DNA of 35,315 bases from a virus (IMGVR_UViG_3300037246_001457:1-35315), one strand, 5' to 3'. Shown: positions 1 through 8,361, counted from the stretch's first letter. A program made the numbers and translations. Notes: a model not told the origin generated them from the sequence alone.

Positions 1-315
1 TTCGGAGTTACTTCAATCGATCTGCTTAAAACTTATCCTTTCTATTCCTGCGACTCGACCAGCTGGCTCGAAGGAGAGAAAAGAGGAAAGCTCTACCGGT
101 TCAGTCCTCGAAAAATGTTAGCCTATTCGTCAAGGGATCGGGATGATATGCTGAGACTTCGAGATCCAGAACTTGTTGATATCGAAAACAAACAATATAC
201 CAATCGAAGCATTTACAATGCATGTGAATTCCTAAAGCTCGAAAAGTTCATTACTGAATTATGGAAAAAAAGAGGAGTAGTGTGGAATGGTAGATCACGA
301 CAAAATCATAAATAA
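1..315 (+). CDS. C-terminal part of a phage TGT/DpdA-like protein (5' cut by window edge)
   Basis: The reading frame is open from base 1 to the stop at 313-315, so the gene begins outside the window; the Met at 115 is internal. The visible part starts with a GVTSIDLLKTYPFYSCDSTSW stretch. A pattern of this kind (G-T-x4-L-x-YP-x-YS-x-DS-x-SW) is what I recall from phage TIM-barrel proteins of the queuine tRNA-ribosyltransferase superfamily, whose best known member DpdA puts deazaguanine bases into DNA. The Asp in DST would sit near the end of the barrel. The remaining residues are charged and unassigned. The last 29 bases overlap the next gene, which suggests translational coupling. The family call rests on one motif and memory, and the active-site part of the protein is not in the window. 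Confidence 0.5.
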   Translation, partial: FGVTSIDLLKTYPFYSCDSTSWLEGEKRGKLYRFSPRKMLAYSSRDRDDMLRLRDPELVDIENKQYTNRSIYNACEFLKLEKFITELWKKRGVVWNGRSRQNHK

Positions 316-949
316 TTATAAACCGGTTGATATTAATCTGCTCGTTAAAGCGAAATGGAATTATAAAATTGACGATCACGAGCGAACTGAGAAACTTAAA
401 AATAACATCAAACTCAACGGACAGATAGAAAATATCATTGTTCGGAATTTCGGCAAAGGAAAATTCGAGATCGTTAACGGGAATCACCGGCTTGATGCCA
501 TGAAGGAACTGAAAATCAAAAAGGTTATGGTATTTGATTGCGGAGATATATCACTGACTAAAGCCAAGAGAATTGCCATTGAAACAAACGAAACGATTTT
601 TGATTCCGATCCTTTTAAATTAGCTGAAACCATCGTTGCAGTGATGAAGGATATACCAATCGATGAGTTAATCTTAACGATGCCATATACGGAGGAAGAC
701 CTTATGGGCTTCGGCAAGCTGTTAGATTTCGATTGGGATCAATTCGCAGGCTCAGACGATGGTAATGGGCTCGGAGAGGAAGATGAGGAGGGCAAGATGA
801 TTGAAATTACCGTATCAGAGCGTGCCTTTAATATGTGGTTGCAGTGGAAAGCAAAATTAAAAGAACATAAGGGGATTGACTCAGAGGATCATTGTTTTGA
901 AGTTGCCGTATCGCACGCTCTCACGATCCCCGTTGATAAATTGATCTAA
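287..949 (+). CDS. ParB/sulfiredoxin-fold nuclease-domain protein next to terminase
   Basis: 220 aa. The N-terminal half matches the ParB N-terminal (sulfiredoxin-like) fold: a strand, then a helix with NNIKLNGQIENIIVR at about 42-56, then the signature GNHR at 65-68, followed by LDAM. The middle and C-terminal parts are acidic (GLGEEDEEG near 160-170). There is no helix-turn-helix or dimer domain as in chromosomal ParB, so this is the short phage form that commonly lies beside terminase genes and may act as a nuclease or packaging accessory. The start at 287 has an AGGAG at 273-277 with 9 bases of spacing. The gene overlaps the upstream reading frame and ends one base before the small terminase, so the genes are co-transcribed. 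The biochemical role is unproven. Confidence 0.72.
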   Translation: MVDHDKIINNYKPVDINLLVKAKWNYKIDDHERTEKLKNNIKLNGQIENIIVRNFGKGKFEIVNGNHRLDAMKELKIKKVMVFDCGDISLTKAKRIAIETNETIFDSDPFKLAETIVAVMKDIPIDELILTMPYTEEDLMGFGKLLDFDWDQFAGSDDGNGLGEEDEEGKMIEITVSERAFNMWLQWKAKLKEHKGIDSEDHCFEVAVSHALTIPVDKLI

Positions 950-950
950 A

Positions 951-1391
951 ATGGCAAAGTCAAGAAATCAAAAGAAATCGAAAGAAACCAAATTTGTAAT
1001 TTCTGACTATAAACTCAGTCAGCGGGACTCTGTTATTTTTAATTTGATGCAACAATATCCAGAGTTGAAACAGAAACAGATTGCACAAATGGTCGGGATT
1101 ACGGAGTCTCAATTTTCGGTAGTTGTTAATAAACCGGCATTCAAAAAAGCGTTACAAGATTTCTCGAAATCGGCACTCGAAATTCTGCAAGGAGCAAAAG
1201 TTCAGGCATCATTAAAACTTCGGGAACTTATTCATCATTCAAATCCTCGGGTTGCCCTGAGAGCCTGTGAAAATATATTGAGGCAGGAATTAACTCCGGT
1301 AACTATGCAGTACGATAAACAGGAAGCTCCTGAATTCGAAGACATGACAACTAAAGAACTGGAACAGTGGATCAAAACCCATGCAAGTTAA
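951..1391 (+). CDS. terS: Terminase small subunit
   Basis: 146 aa. A helix-turn-helix is visible at about residues 40-62 (ELKQKQIAQMVGITESQFSV), followed by a helical stretch (KALQDFSKSALEILQG, then ASLKLRELI) that fits the oligomerisation region of small terminases. The C-terminal tail, with EDMTTKELEQW, is acidic and could contact the large subunit. Small terminases bind the packaging site and regulate the motor. The start lies two bases after the previous stop and the end overlaps the large terminase start by 11 bases. Identity rests on the HTH, the size and the position directly before an unmistakable large terminase. Confidence 0.8.
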   Translation: MAKSRNQKKSKETKFVISDYKLSQRDSVIFNLMQQYPELKQKQIAQMVGITESQFSVVVNKPAFKKALQDFSKSALEILQGAKVQASLKLRELIHHSNPRVALRACENILRQELTPVTMQYDKQEAPEFEDMTTKELEQWIKTHAS

Positions 1392-2778
1392 AACAAACAT
1401 AAAACGATTGACTAAGAGGCAGACGAAAATCCTATTTGCTAAGGCAATCTATTCTATGGAAGTGCGTCGTAATAAAATTCCGATTGACTTTTTCAGTCCT
1501 CAAAAATACCAGAACGAGTTTTTTATAAGTAATAGATTAAACAAAACCATATTCGGTGGCAACCGGTCAGGTAAAACGATCTGCGGAGCGAGTTATGTTA
1601 TAGAAAAATGTAGAACGAATCCGAATTTCAAGGCACGCTGTTCGACGTGGGCGGATCTTCAGGTATCGGTTCAAATGACAAAAGTATTTGAACTGCTTCC
1701 TAAAAACAACGAGATTACTTATGCCGTCTTTTCAGACAGGCGAGGATTCTCGAACAAGATAATTTCCTTTGCCAATGGATCGTCGATCAGATTCAAAACC
1801 TACGATCAAGGATGGGAATCCTTTCAGGGTGGCGACTATGATCTGGAATGGAATGACGAGGAAGCTCCTGAGGATATCGTGAAGGAGCAGAGGGCAAGGT
1901 TAATTGATAGAGCGGGCGAGTTTATCAGAACAATGACTCCGCTCAATGGAATAACTTACACATACGAGGAGGTTGTCGAGAATGAGAAGAATGACGATGA
2001 GATTGTTTTCTGGTATTTCCCGACTGAGCAAAATGATTTTATTAACCAATCGGCTTTTAAAAGAATCATCAACTCATACGGATCGAAAGAGGCAGAAGTC
2101 AGGTCAACCGGTCATTTCATAAACCTTACTTCCGGACAGGTATATTATTCGTTCTCAGATAAGAACATAATTCCGAAAAACTCATATCAGTATCAGAAAA
2201 ATAGACCGCTCGAAATCTCTTGTGATTTCAACGTCGATATAATGTCGTGGAATATTTCGCAGGAGCATCAAATGAAGGATTACATATTTGATTACGTCGA
2301 ATTGGAAGGGCAGGCGAATACTCAAGTCTTGTGTGATATGATAAAAAATAAATTCGTAGGGCATCAAGGAGGTTATATTTTTTACGGTGATATCTCAGGG
2401 TCAGCCCGCAGACCTGAAACATCGAAAACGAATTGGACTATTATATCTGAGAATTTCCCGAGCGCAAAAATTTACTACCAAAATATTAAGAACATCAAGG
2501 ATAGAACTGACTCGCTTAACGCTCGATTGAAAAATAATTCCGAGATCGAAAACTTATTCGTTAGCAAAAACTGTATAAGATTAATACGAGACTTACGTCA
2601 AGTAACTTGGGAGCATTTAATTAATAAGGCAAAGGCAAAAAAACTGACTCATATATCGGATGGTTTATCCTATATGACTTTCTGGAAATATCCACTGTCA
2701 GGAAAAGGATCAACATTCATACATACTAATGAACCTGTCAGAGATCAAAAAGCTCATGCAATTGGATGGAGGAGATAA
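1381..2778 (+). CDS. terL: Terminase large subunit (ATPase and nuclease)
   Basis: 465 aa, normal length for the family. The N-terminal ATPase domain has Walker A GGNRSGKT at 59-66 and Walker B DLEWNDEE at 154-161, with E160 or E161 as the catalytic carboxylate. The C-terminal RNase H-like nuclease has three acidic positions in suitable context: D282 (ISCDFNVD), D337 (YGDISGS) and D427 (HISDGLSY). The enzyme pumps DNA into the prohead and cuts concatemers. The Asn before DEE replaces the more usual hydrophobic residue, which is a minor oddity. It overlaps the small subunit by 11 bases, and the stop is followed directly by the next gene, whose AGGAG lies inside the terL 3' end. Confidence 0.93.
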   Translation: MQVKTNIKRLTKRQTKILFAKAIYSMEVRRNKIPIDFFSPQKYQNEFFISNRLNKTIFGGNRSGKTICGASYVIEKCRTNPNFKARCSTWADLQVSVQMTKVFELLPKNNEITYAVFSDRRGFSNKIISFANGSSIRFKTYDQGWESFQGGDYDLEWNDEEAPEDIVKEQRARLIDRAGEFIRTMTPLNGITYTYEEVVENEKNDDEIVFWYFPTEQNDFINQSAFKRIINSYGSKEAEVRSTGHFINLTSGQVYYSFSDKNIIPKNSYQYQKNRPLEISCDFNVDIMSWNISQEHQMKDYIFDYVELEGQANTQVLCDMIKNKFVGHQGGYIFYGDISGSARRPETSKTNWTIISENFPSAKIYYQNIKNIKDRTDSLNARLKNNSEIENLFVSKNCIRLIRDLRQVTWEHLINKAKAKKLTHISDGLSYMTFWKYPLSGKGSTFIHTNEPVRDQKAHAIGWRR

Positions 2779-3057
2779 ATGTTCCAGACCAGTTTAATTA
2801 TCATTGAATTGCCGGTCATATATTATGAAAATATGCAGGAAGTTAAGGACTACTCAGCAGTGCCGGAGGAAGCAGTTCAAAAGAAACTATTCCTTATTCC
2901 TATTAACGATCTGATAACGATAGGCGAGGAATCAGATAAAACAAAAAGATGTTATTTAACGTACGCGGATGAAGTTTACGAGATAGGATTATCCTACGAT
3001 GAGCTGAAGGAAGAGATTTGCAATAAATTAACCAATCCGAAATTTAATACAGGGTGA
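2779..3057 (+). CDS. Small conserved-looking protein between terminase and minor head protein
   Basis: 92 aa, unrecognised. It begins on the base after the terL stop and is served by an AGGAG at 2770-2774 with 5-base spacing, which favours this start over the internal Met18. The fold looks mainly beta with an alpha end: a hydrophobic strand (SLIIIELPVIYY), a second strand ending in FLIPINDLITI, then RCYLTYADEVYEIGLSYDEL, and a terminal helix. No membrane segment, signal peptide or catalytic motif is seen. Position and coupling suggest a packaging or head role, but this is only inferred from its neighbours. Confidence 0.6.
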   Translation: MFQTSLIIIELPVIYYENMQEVKDYSAVPEEAVQKKLFLIPINDLITIGEESDKTKRCYLTYADEVYEIGLSYDELKEEICNKLTNPKFNTG

Positions 3058-3061
3058 TATA

Positions 3062-3775
3062 ATGGCAGTTGCAGGGGATGATGTAATATTAAAGTATTTA
3101 GAACTCGACCAGGCAATCTTGAAAGCAGTAAATAAGATATTGGGAGGCAAGGGAACTCAGTTAGAAATTATGCAATTTATCCTCTCTCCCGCTTTCGACG
3201 AAATGATCTATGACCTTGGTCTCACCGAGACATTGAAAGCGTATGATGTATCGCTCCTGAAGTCTTCCGCATCTCAGGTGAAGACCTTGAATAAAGTTAT
3301 TAAAGTAGCTGAGAAACAAATAACGATCTCAACAACTGAAGAAGTACTGAGACAGGCGAAACGATTCTCGGCAAAAGGTATGAATGATGCATCGATCAAA
3401 ATATTTCAAGATACTCTAACCAATCAAATTGCATCCGGTGTCGCTCGGAAAGACATCCTTTTACAAATGGAATCAATTCCTCTTACGACTACTCAACTTC
3501 AGACGAACGTTCATACTGCATACTCATCTATCAACCGGTCAATTACTGCGGTTGCTTTCGAAGATCAGCCAGAGCAGAAATTTTTTTACGAGGGAGGTAC
3601 GATCCCGACATCATCCCCTCAGTGTGAATGGTTGGTAAATAATCAAAACCCTGGAGGATATACGAAAGCAGAAATTGACGCAGGGATTTCGACTCCGGAC
3701 GGTGCGATATCTTGGCAGGGGAGAATACCTAATTTCAACTGCATACATGAATGGTTGCCGATAGAGTTAGAATAA
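3062..3775 (+). CDS. MuF/SPP1 gp7-like minor head (head morphogenesis) protein
   Basis: 237 aa. The N-terminal 150 residues are helical. The C-terminal segment has the pattern of the Mu gpF / SPP1 gp7 head morphogenesis domain: FFYEGGTIPTSSPQCEWLV, then YTKAEI, then GRIPNFNCIHEW near the C-terminus with Cys and His in the usual places. Proteins of this family sit at the portal vertex and act in DNA entry or ejection. The start is four bases after the upstream stop. In SPP1 the corresponding gene follows the portal, whereas here it precedes it and is separated from it by a terminator and one other gene. The overall length is short compared with fused versions. Confidence 0.72.
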   Translation: MAVAGDDVILKYLELDQAILKAVNKILGGKGTQLEIMQFILSPAFDEMIYDLGLTETLKAYDVSLLKSSASQVKTLNKVIKVAEKQITISTTEEVLRQAKRFSAKGMNDASIKIFQDTLTNQIASGVARKDILLQMESIPLTTTQLQTNVHTAYSSINRSITAVAFEDQPEQKFFYEGGTIPTSSPQCEWLVNNQNPGGYTKAEIDAGISTPDGAISWQGRIPNFNCIHEWLPIELE

Positions 3776-3835
3776 TTTCCTTCCAAATCCTCAGCCTTTG
3801 AGGTAAGTAGATAATGCTGAGTTGTTTCTCAACTG

Positions 3836-3865
3836 GGTCGGGTTTGATAAGCCCGACCTTTTTTT
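3836..3865 (+). terminator. Rho-independent terminator after the minor head gene
   Basis: GGTCGGG at 3836-3842 pairs with CCCGACC at 3852-3858. The stem can extend inward by three further pairs including a G-T pair, and the hairpin is followed by seven T residues (3859-3865). It lies 60 bases after the minor head stop and separates the terminase block from the portal block. Confidence 0.85.
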
Positions 3866-3871
3866 ATTTCC

Positions 3872-3900
3872 TTGACTTAATTATCGTATTTAGTTATTTA
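3872..3900 (+). promoter_or_regulatory. Possible promoter restarting transcription before the portal block
   Basis: Just after the terminator there is TTGACT at 3872-3877 (5 of 6 to the sigma-70 -35 box). With a 17-base spacer the -10 position is TATTTA at 3895-3900, a poor match. The surrounding 3876-3921 is very AT-rich, with interleaved AATTAAATAATTAAT. The position makes sense because genes downstream of a strong terminator need a new start, but the -10 is weak and the host sigma preferences are unknown. Confidence 0.25.
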
Positions 3901-3941
3901 GTGAATAATTAAATAATTAATCTAAGTTGCAGGATGGTGAC

Positions 3942-4475
3942 TTGGCTGATAAGATAAATTTCACAAAAGTACTCTTGTTAAAAAGAAGATTCTGGACACG
4001 TATGGGAGTGCTTGCCAGAGCCTTAATTAAGAAGGATATGAGAAAGGGCATACTACAAAATACTATCTCCGATATTCCTCCGCTTCCTTATTCAACTAAA
4101 TCTAAATACAAAGATTATAAAGACAATTATATGAACCGATTCGGCAGGGGAAAGAATAAAGTCGGTAAAGGCAAAAAGCTGAAAGCGTATGCAGGGCAAT
4201 CGGTCAAATCGAACGAAACAAATAATCCGAACATGTTGCTAACCGGTAGCTTGATTGATGGATTACGAGTTATCAAAACCACTGCAATCTCCGCAACTCT
4301 TTCCTATATGTCAAAGGATGCCAAGCGACTTGCAGGTAACGAAGCCCTGTCAAGATGGATAAGAGGATTAAGAGAAAAAAACCAAACCAAACTTCAGAGG
4401 ATGCTTGAAATTGAGTACGAAAAGAACTTAAAAATTTGGGCAAAGAAGCCCATAATAATTGAGGTAGCAAGATGA
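3942..4475 (+). CDS. Basic protein before the portal, unknown (possible head/neck component)
   Basis: About 177 aa from a TTG at 3942, chosen because AGGA at 3931-3934 sits 7 bases upstream. The frame has an earlier TTG at 3927 and the first ATG only at 4002. The protein is strongly basic (for example RFGRGKNKVGKGKKLKAY) and has NNPNMLLTGSLIDGLRVI in the middle, vaguely like the TG-x-L-x-x-S-L segment of HK97 gp10-type tail/neck proteins, followed by a helical end. It ends with a 4-base ATGA overlap into the portal gene, so it is translationally coupled to it. I do not recognise it with confidence. Confidence 0.6.
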   Translation: MADKINFTKVLLLKRRFWTRMGVLARALIKKDMRKGILQNTISDIPPLPYSTKSKYKDYKDNYMNRFGRGKNKVGKGKKLKAYAGQSVKSNETNNPNMLLTGSLIDGLRVIKTTAISATLSYMSKDAKRLAGNEALSRWIRGLREKNQTKLQRMLEIEYEKNLKIWAKKPIIIEVAR

Positions 4476-6043
4476 GTAATGGAGCGTTTTCAACATCGTC
4501 CGACGTATGGGATTTTCAATTCCAGAATCAATTGGATAAGGCTTACTATTCGGTACTGCTGAGAGAAAACCAGATACGAGTTGATGAACAGGAAAAACAA
4601 TTCAAGTACTATGCCGGTGACTTTGCGGACGTAAAAAAGATGTTATTGCAAGCTCTGAAATTAACATGGGATGAGTTTTCGATTAAACGAATGCCGAAAT
4701 CTTATGTTAACATAACAGACAAGATCATCGATTCATTATCCATCATCTACAAGAACAAACCGAAGCGACGAGTATTCAATGACGATGGAACCATTAACGA
4801 AGACCTTACTCAATATTACGAAAAAATTCTACCCGCAAACTCAAACAAGATCGACAAAGAAACTCAGCGAATAGCAAAACTACATAACTGCTCTGTGCCT
4901 TTTATGACATTCGATCCATTAACGAAACGATTCAAGCAACGGGTCTCACCTTCATATTTATATAACGTTTATCCAATACTCGAAACATCCGATTCTCAGA
5001 ACATAGGCAAGATCACATATAATAAGTATTTCTACGACGATCAAAACGATAACTACAAATTATATACCGTCGTATGGACGGATGATGAATATTTCCGAAT
5101 ATTTCAAAACGGTGATCCGGTTCCAATGCCGGGAATGGACGATATCGAGAATCCGTTTGGAATAATCCCTGTTCCGTTTATGAGATTCAAATCCGGTGAG
5201 GATTTTTGGGGCGAGGGTCAGAATATCTTGGTGAATGAAAACGAGCAGATAAATGTACTGTTAAGCAAACTTAATTACGATGATCTGATCCTCGGCACCG
5301 GTGGCATATTATTCGGCGTTGATCTTGGTGAATTGAAAACCAATATGACCGCTGACGGAGCGGGTGCGCTAATCGGTGGAAGGGATGTAATATTTAATAC
5401 CAAATCCTCTCCTGATGGAGTGAAAATTCCGTCCTTATCATTCGTATCGACTAACCCGCAGGTCGCAGAAGTGACGAGGGCTATTGATTGGAAAATTAAA
5501 ATGATCGCCCAATCAATGGGCTTGAATCCTAACAATTTTACAACCGAACTTAAAGCCGAGTCAGGCTTCGCAAAAATCGTCGCCTCATTCGAACAGGGAG
5601 AAGTCAGGACAGACGATCTTCCTTCATGCGACGAATACGAACAACGTCGATTCGATATCATCCGGAAGATGAATAATGCATTAAAAAATTCATCGTTCAA
5701 GGGAACTGAACAGCTGGTCGAGATTCCCGAGGACGTAACTCTCAGGGTTGACTTTGCCGAGATCGATATGCCGAAAACTGCTGACGAAATGTGGAGAGAT
5801 CGGGCAGAACGTGAGTCTCGTTTGATGGGTAATAACATTGATTGGACGATGCAGGATAATCCAGATATTCTTAACCGAGACGAAGCGATTGAAATCCTCA
5901 CAAGTCGATCTGAGGAACAGTCTGATAATCCCGCAGTGATTGGAACAAAAGAAAACAAACCTACGGGGATTACTCTCAATGATCTACTGGGGGAAGAGGA
6001 AGAAATTGAAACCGAGGAAGAAATAGGAACAGAAGAAACTTAA
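4472..6043 (+). CDS. Portal protein (SPP1 gp6-like)
   Basis: 523 aa. The length, position and general pattern fit the SPP1-type portal. A helical N-terminus (FQNQLDKAYYSVLLRENQ) leads to YVNITDKIIDSLSIIYKNKP, which is typical of the wing region. A central beta-rich part includes NPFGIIPVPFMRF, followed by helices with EVTRAIDWKIKMIAQSMGL resembling the stem and clip region, and the tail is very acidic (EEEEIETEEEIG). Twelve copies of such proteins form the DNA channel at the capsid vertex and dock the terminase. The start codon overlaps the upstream stop (ATGA), and the next gene begins one base after its stop. Confidence 0.85.
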   Translation: MSNGAFSTSSDVWDFQFQNQLDKAYYSVLLRENQIRVDEQEKQFKYYAGDFADVKKMLLQALKLTWDEFSIKRMPKSYVNITDKIIDSLSIIYKNKPKRRVFNDDGTINEDLTQYYEKILPANSNKIDKETQRIAKLHNCSVPFMTFDPLTKRFKQRVSPSYLYNVYPILETSDSQNIGKITYNKYFYDDQNDNYKLYTVVWTDDEYFRIFQNGDPVPMPGMDDIENPFGIIPVPFMRFKSGEDFWGEGQNILVNENEQINVLLSKLNYDDLILGTGGILFGVDLGELKTNMTADGAGALIGGRDVIFNTKSSPDGVKIPSLSFVSTNPQVAEVTRAIDWKIKMIAQSMGLNPNNFTTELKAESGFAKIVASFEQGEVRTDDLPSCDEYEQRRFDIIRKMNNALKNSSFKGTEQLVEIPEDVTLRVDFAEIDMPKTADEMWRDRAERESRLMGNNIDWTMQDNPDILNRDEAIEILTSRSEEQSDNPAVIGTKENKPTGITLNDLLGEEEEIETEEEIGTEET

Positions 6044-6268
6044 ATGCCTAACTGGAAAAAATATATACGCGTCGGTATCACTGAAATGAGACCGTACATA
6101 TCAATGGAGGACTTAGTCAATATATCCCTATCCGATGCCGATGATCCTGAATCAGATATGGGAATGGTAGCGCGTAATCCCCAAAACCATAAAGATCAAT
6201 GGTATGTAGCGAGAAAATATTTCGATAATAATTTTATAGAGTCAACAGGTGAATCAAACACCGTATAA
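6044..6268 (+). CDS. Small conserved phage head-module protein, function unknown
   Basis: 74 aa, starting immediately after the portal stop. It contains MRPYISMEDLVNISLSDAD, then GMVARNPQNHKDQWYVARKY and FDNNF. The combination RPY-x4-DL-x-x-ISVS, an M-x-ARNP-x-NH-x-DQW-x-VA-x-x-YF core and an acidic linker is a pattern I recognise from small uncharacterised proteins of many tailed phages, usually near the portal or capsid. There is no membrane segment or catalytic motif. Its role is probably structural or assembly related, inferred from position only. Confidence 0.65.
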   Translation: MPNWKKYIRVGITEMRPYISMEDLVNISLSDADDPESDMGMVARNPQNHKDQWYVARKYFDNNFIESTGESNTV

Positions 6269-6342
6269 AAAAATAGTGTCAGGGACATTCCCTCAAAAAT
6301 GAAAGAGTTGTCATTCAACTTAAAAAATGAAGGAGAATAGAA

Positions 6343-6972
6343 ATGGAAATCTTGGAATATTTGAAAAGCAAGTTAACTGAAGAACAACTCAAATCATTTG
6401 AAGGTGTGGAGCTGAAGGGCGATGTATTCCACGAACCAATGGTTCCGGTTCGTCGGGTTAATGAAGTCACCGCAGAAAAGAAAAGTCTGGAAGAACAACT
6501 CACATCACAGAAAACTTTACTCGAAGGATTCAAAGGAAGCGCAGAACTATCTGATACCCTCAAGGCAAAGTTGAGCGATATGGAGTCGGAGAATAAAAGA
6601 ATACAAACTCAATTCACAACCGATGTCGCAAAGATAAAAAGTGACCACTTAATTGATCTTCAGATCACAGGACTCAAACCAAAAAACTTCAAATCAGTAT
6701 CGGCGCTTTTTAATCGGAGCGAAATTAAAGTCGATGGTGAGGAGTTGCTTGGATTCAAGGGACAAGCTGAAAAGATAATCGAGGATAACCCGTTTTTATT
6801 TGAAGAAGGAAAGACTAAGGATTTATCAACCGACGAGGGCGATGGAACGAAAACCTCAAAAGTTAATCCTTGGAAAATCGGATCGATCTCACTGTCAGAA
6901 CAGGTCAGGATGAGGAGAGATAATCCCTCACTTGCATCGAAGTTGCAGGGCGAGGCGAATCCGATCACATAA
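6343..6972 (+). CDS. Gp20-type scaffolding protein
   Basis: 209 aa. AAGGAG at 6330-6335 supports the start. The middle (about residues 40-105) is a long coiled coil (EKKSLEEQLTSQKTLLEGF through ESENKRIQTQF), followed by LIDLQITGLKPKNFKSVSAL and a FLFEEG motif. This is the layout of the phage Gp20 minor structural/scaffold family, in which the coiled coil is followed by a K-N-x-K-x-V-x-ALF segment. Scaffolds guide procapsid assembly and are lost before packaging. It lies directly upstream of the major capsid gene, the usual position. The 74-base gap before it has only weak 5-bp hairpins at 6281-6293 and 6305-6319. Confidence 0.8.
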   Translation: MEILEYLKSKLTEEQLKSFEGVELKGDVFHEPMVPVRRVNEVTAEKKSLEEQLTSQKTLLEGFKGSAELSDTLKAKLSDMESENKRIQTQFTTDVAKIKSDHLIDLQITGLKPKNFKSVSALFNRSEIKVDGEELLGFKGQAEKIIEDNPFLFEEGKTKDLSTDEGDGTKTSKVNPWKIGSISLSEQVRMRRDNPSLASKLQGEANPIT

Positions 6973-6999
6973 TTTTTACAAAATAAAACGGAGGCGATA

Positions 7000-8019
7000 A
7001 TGCCTATTGTAGCTATAAGTGATATATACGAAGGTGTGCCATGGGCTGATTACTTGGCGCTCATGACAATCGAAAAGTCTGAATTTGTTAAAGCGGGAAT
7101 TATGGCAAGCACTCCCGAGCTTGCCGGTATCGTAAGTAGAGGAGGTCGTTTATTCGATATGCCTTATTGGGAAGACCTTCCTCACGATGCCGATGCCAAT
7201 TCAAGATCAAAACCAGTAACCGATGATACAACCGATATCACTCCTGATAAGGCGACTACGGAAAAGGATATTGCTCATGTTGATTACAGGGCGCAGTCAT
7301 GGGCGACGGCTTCTGTTGTGAAATATCCTGCCGGTTCTGATCCGGCAAATCATATAATGGATAAACGAGTTGATTGGTGGATAAAGGAAAATCAGCGAAT
7401 ATTACTCATGAAATTACAGGGAATATTTGCTACAACTTTAGCCTCAACTCATGAAAATGATATCTCCGTTGACACCGCCGCCGCCGTTGATGCCGACTCC
7501 CTCGTTTCGTCTTCGGCTATTCAGGACACACGTTTCTTGCTCGGTGATCGGTACTCAGAACTTGCCGGTATGATAATGCATTCCGTCGTTTATAAAAGGT
7601 TAGAAAACTTGAATCTCATAACTTTCATCCCGACTTCCGATCAGCTTAAAACTCAGATTCCGACGTATCATGGAATCAGGGTCTTCGTTGATGATGGCAT
7701 GACCGTCACTGCTGTTGCTGATACATTCCATTACGATACTTATCTCTTTGGAATGGGAGCGATTGGTTTTGCCATGGTTCCATTTGAAGCGGAAGATAGT
7801 GCAGTTGCATTATGGTATGATCCGAAGAAAGGCACCGGCTCAGGGCAGTTGGATATCATCACTCGTCAACAGTCGATTATGCATCCTCGTGGTGTTAAGT
7901 GGGTAGGCACAGTTGCCGCGGACTATCCATCCGACGCTGAATTAATACTCGGCGCATCCTGGACGAAAGTCTATCCTGATAAGTTGATAAAAATTTGTCG
8001 ATTAGTCACTAACGGTTAA
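7000..8019 (+). CDS. Major capsid protein (SPP1 gp13-like, HK97 fold expected)
   Basis: 339 aa, with a GGAGG site 5 bases before the ATG. Recognisable parts are an N-terminal SRGGRLFDMPYWEDL, then YRAQSWATASVVKYPAGSDP, WWIKENQRILLMKLQGIF, FLLGDRYSELAGMIMHSVV, and a late TYHGIRVFVDDGM followed by YDTYLFGMGAIGFA. This order and the YHG-x-x-V-x-VDDGM loop are characteristic of SPP1 gp13-like major capsid proteins, which have the HK97 fold. It forms the icosahedral shell. It follows the scaffold and is closed by a hairpin terminator, as highly expressed capsid genes often are. Confidence 0.87.
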   Translation: MPIVAISDIYEGVPWADYLALMTIEKSEFVKAGIMASTPELAGIVSRGGRLFDMPYWEDLPHDADANSRSKPVTDDTTDITPDKATTEKDIAHVDYRAQSWATASVVKYPAGSDPANHIMDKRVDWWIKENQRILLMKLQGIFATTLASTHENDISVDTAAAVDADSLVSSSAIQDTRFLLGDRYSELAGMIMHSVVYKRLENLNLITFIPTSDQLKTQIPTYHGIRVFVDDGMTVTAVADTFHYDTYLFGMGAIGFAMVPFEAEDSAVALWYDPKKGTGSGQLDIITRQQSIMHPRGVKWVGTVAADYPSDAELILGASWTKVYPDKLIKICRLVTNG

Positions 8020-8041
8020 TTGTCTCGATTGATTAAAACTA

Positions 8042-8068
8042 AAAGCAGGGATTAATAGTCTCTGCTTT
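8042..8068 (+). terminator. Hairpin after the major capsid gene
   Basis: AAAGCAGGGA at 8042-8051 pairs with TCTCTGCTTT at 8059-8068 over 10 bp with one G-T pair and a 7-base loop. It is followed by ATTCAATT rather than a T run, so termination may be partial, tuning capsid against tail expression. It ends 23 bases before the next start codon. Confidence 0.6.
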
Positions 8069-8091
8069 ATTCAATTAAAAAGGAGGCAAAG

Positions 8092-8361
8092 ATGCCAACA
8101 GTCAAGTTTAAATTCAACGGAATCACGAAAATCGGATTACCGAATTCCACAAAACAAATCATTATCGATGGAAGTTATATAACGAATAATGAACTCGAAA
8201 TTCTGCACCTCAGGGGATTAAAATTTGCGGAAGAAATTATTGAAGCTGATAAGAAAAAGGTTACCGAAAAACCTGAAGATGAAAAGCCTGTGGTTACAGA
8301 AAAGCCCGCGGTTGCTGAAAAAAAGAAATCTGCAAAAAAGAAATCAGTGAGGCGTAAATAA
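8092..8361 (+). CDS. Small protein with a Lys/Pro-rich tail after the capsid gene
   Basis: 89 aa with a strong AGGAGG site. Residues 1-52 form a small beta-type domain (VKFKFNGITKIGLPNST, then ITNNELEILHLRGLKFAEEI). The last 35 residues are low complexity and charged, with KPEDEKPVV and TEKPAVAEKKK repeats ending in a run of Lys and Arg (KKSVRRK). This resembles small capsid-proximal proteins with an N-terminal globular part and a flexible tail, but I cannot name the family. The position fits a capsid accessory or head-tail joining role; the basic tail could contact DNA. Confidence 0.6.
   Translation: MPTVKFKFNGITKIGLPNSTKQIIIDGSYITNNELEILHLRGLKFAEEIIEADKKKVTEKPEDEKPVVTEKPAVAEKKKSAKKKSVRRK

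Noticed and set aside
5275-5979. Long open frame on the minus strand (234 codons) inside the portal gene.
   Set aside because: It lies wholly under a well-supported portal gene, has no ribosome binding site, and its Ser/Ile/Leu-rich translation is typical of an antisense shadow.
6281-6319. Small palindromes (AGGGA/TCCCT and AGTTG/CAACT) before the scaffold gene.
   Set aside because: Stems are only 5 bp with no T run, so they are not convincing as terminators or operators.
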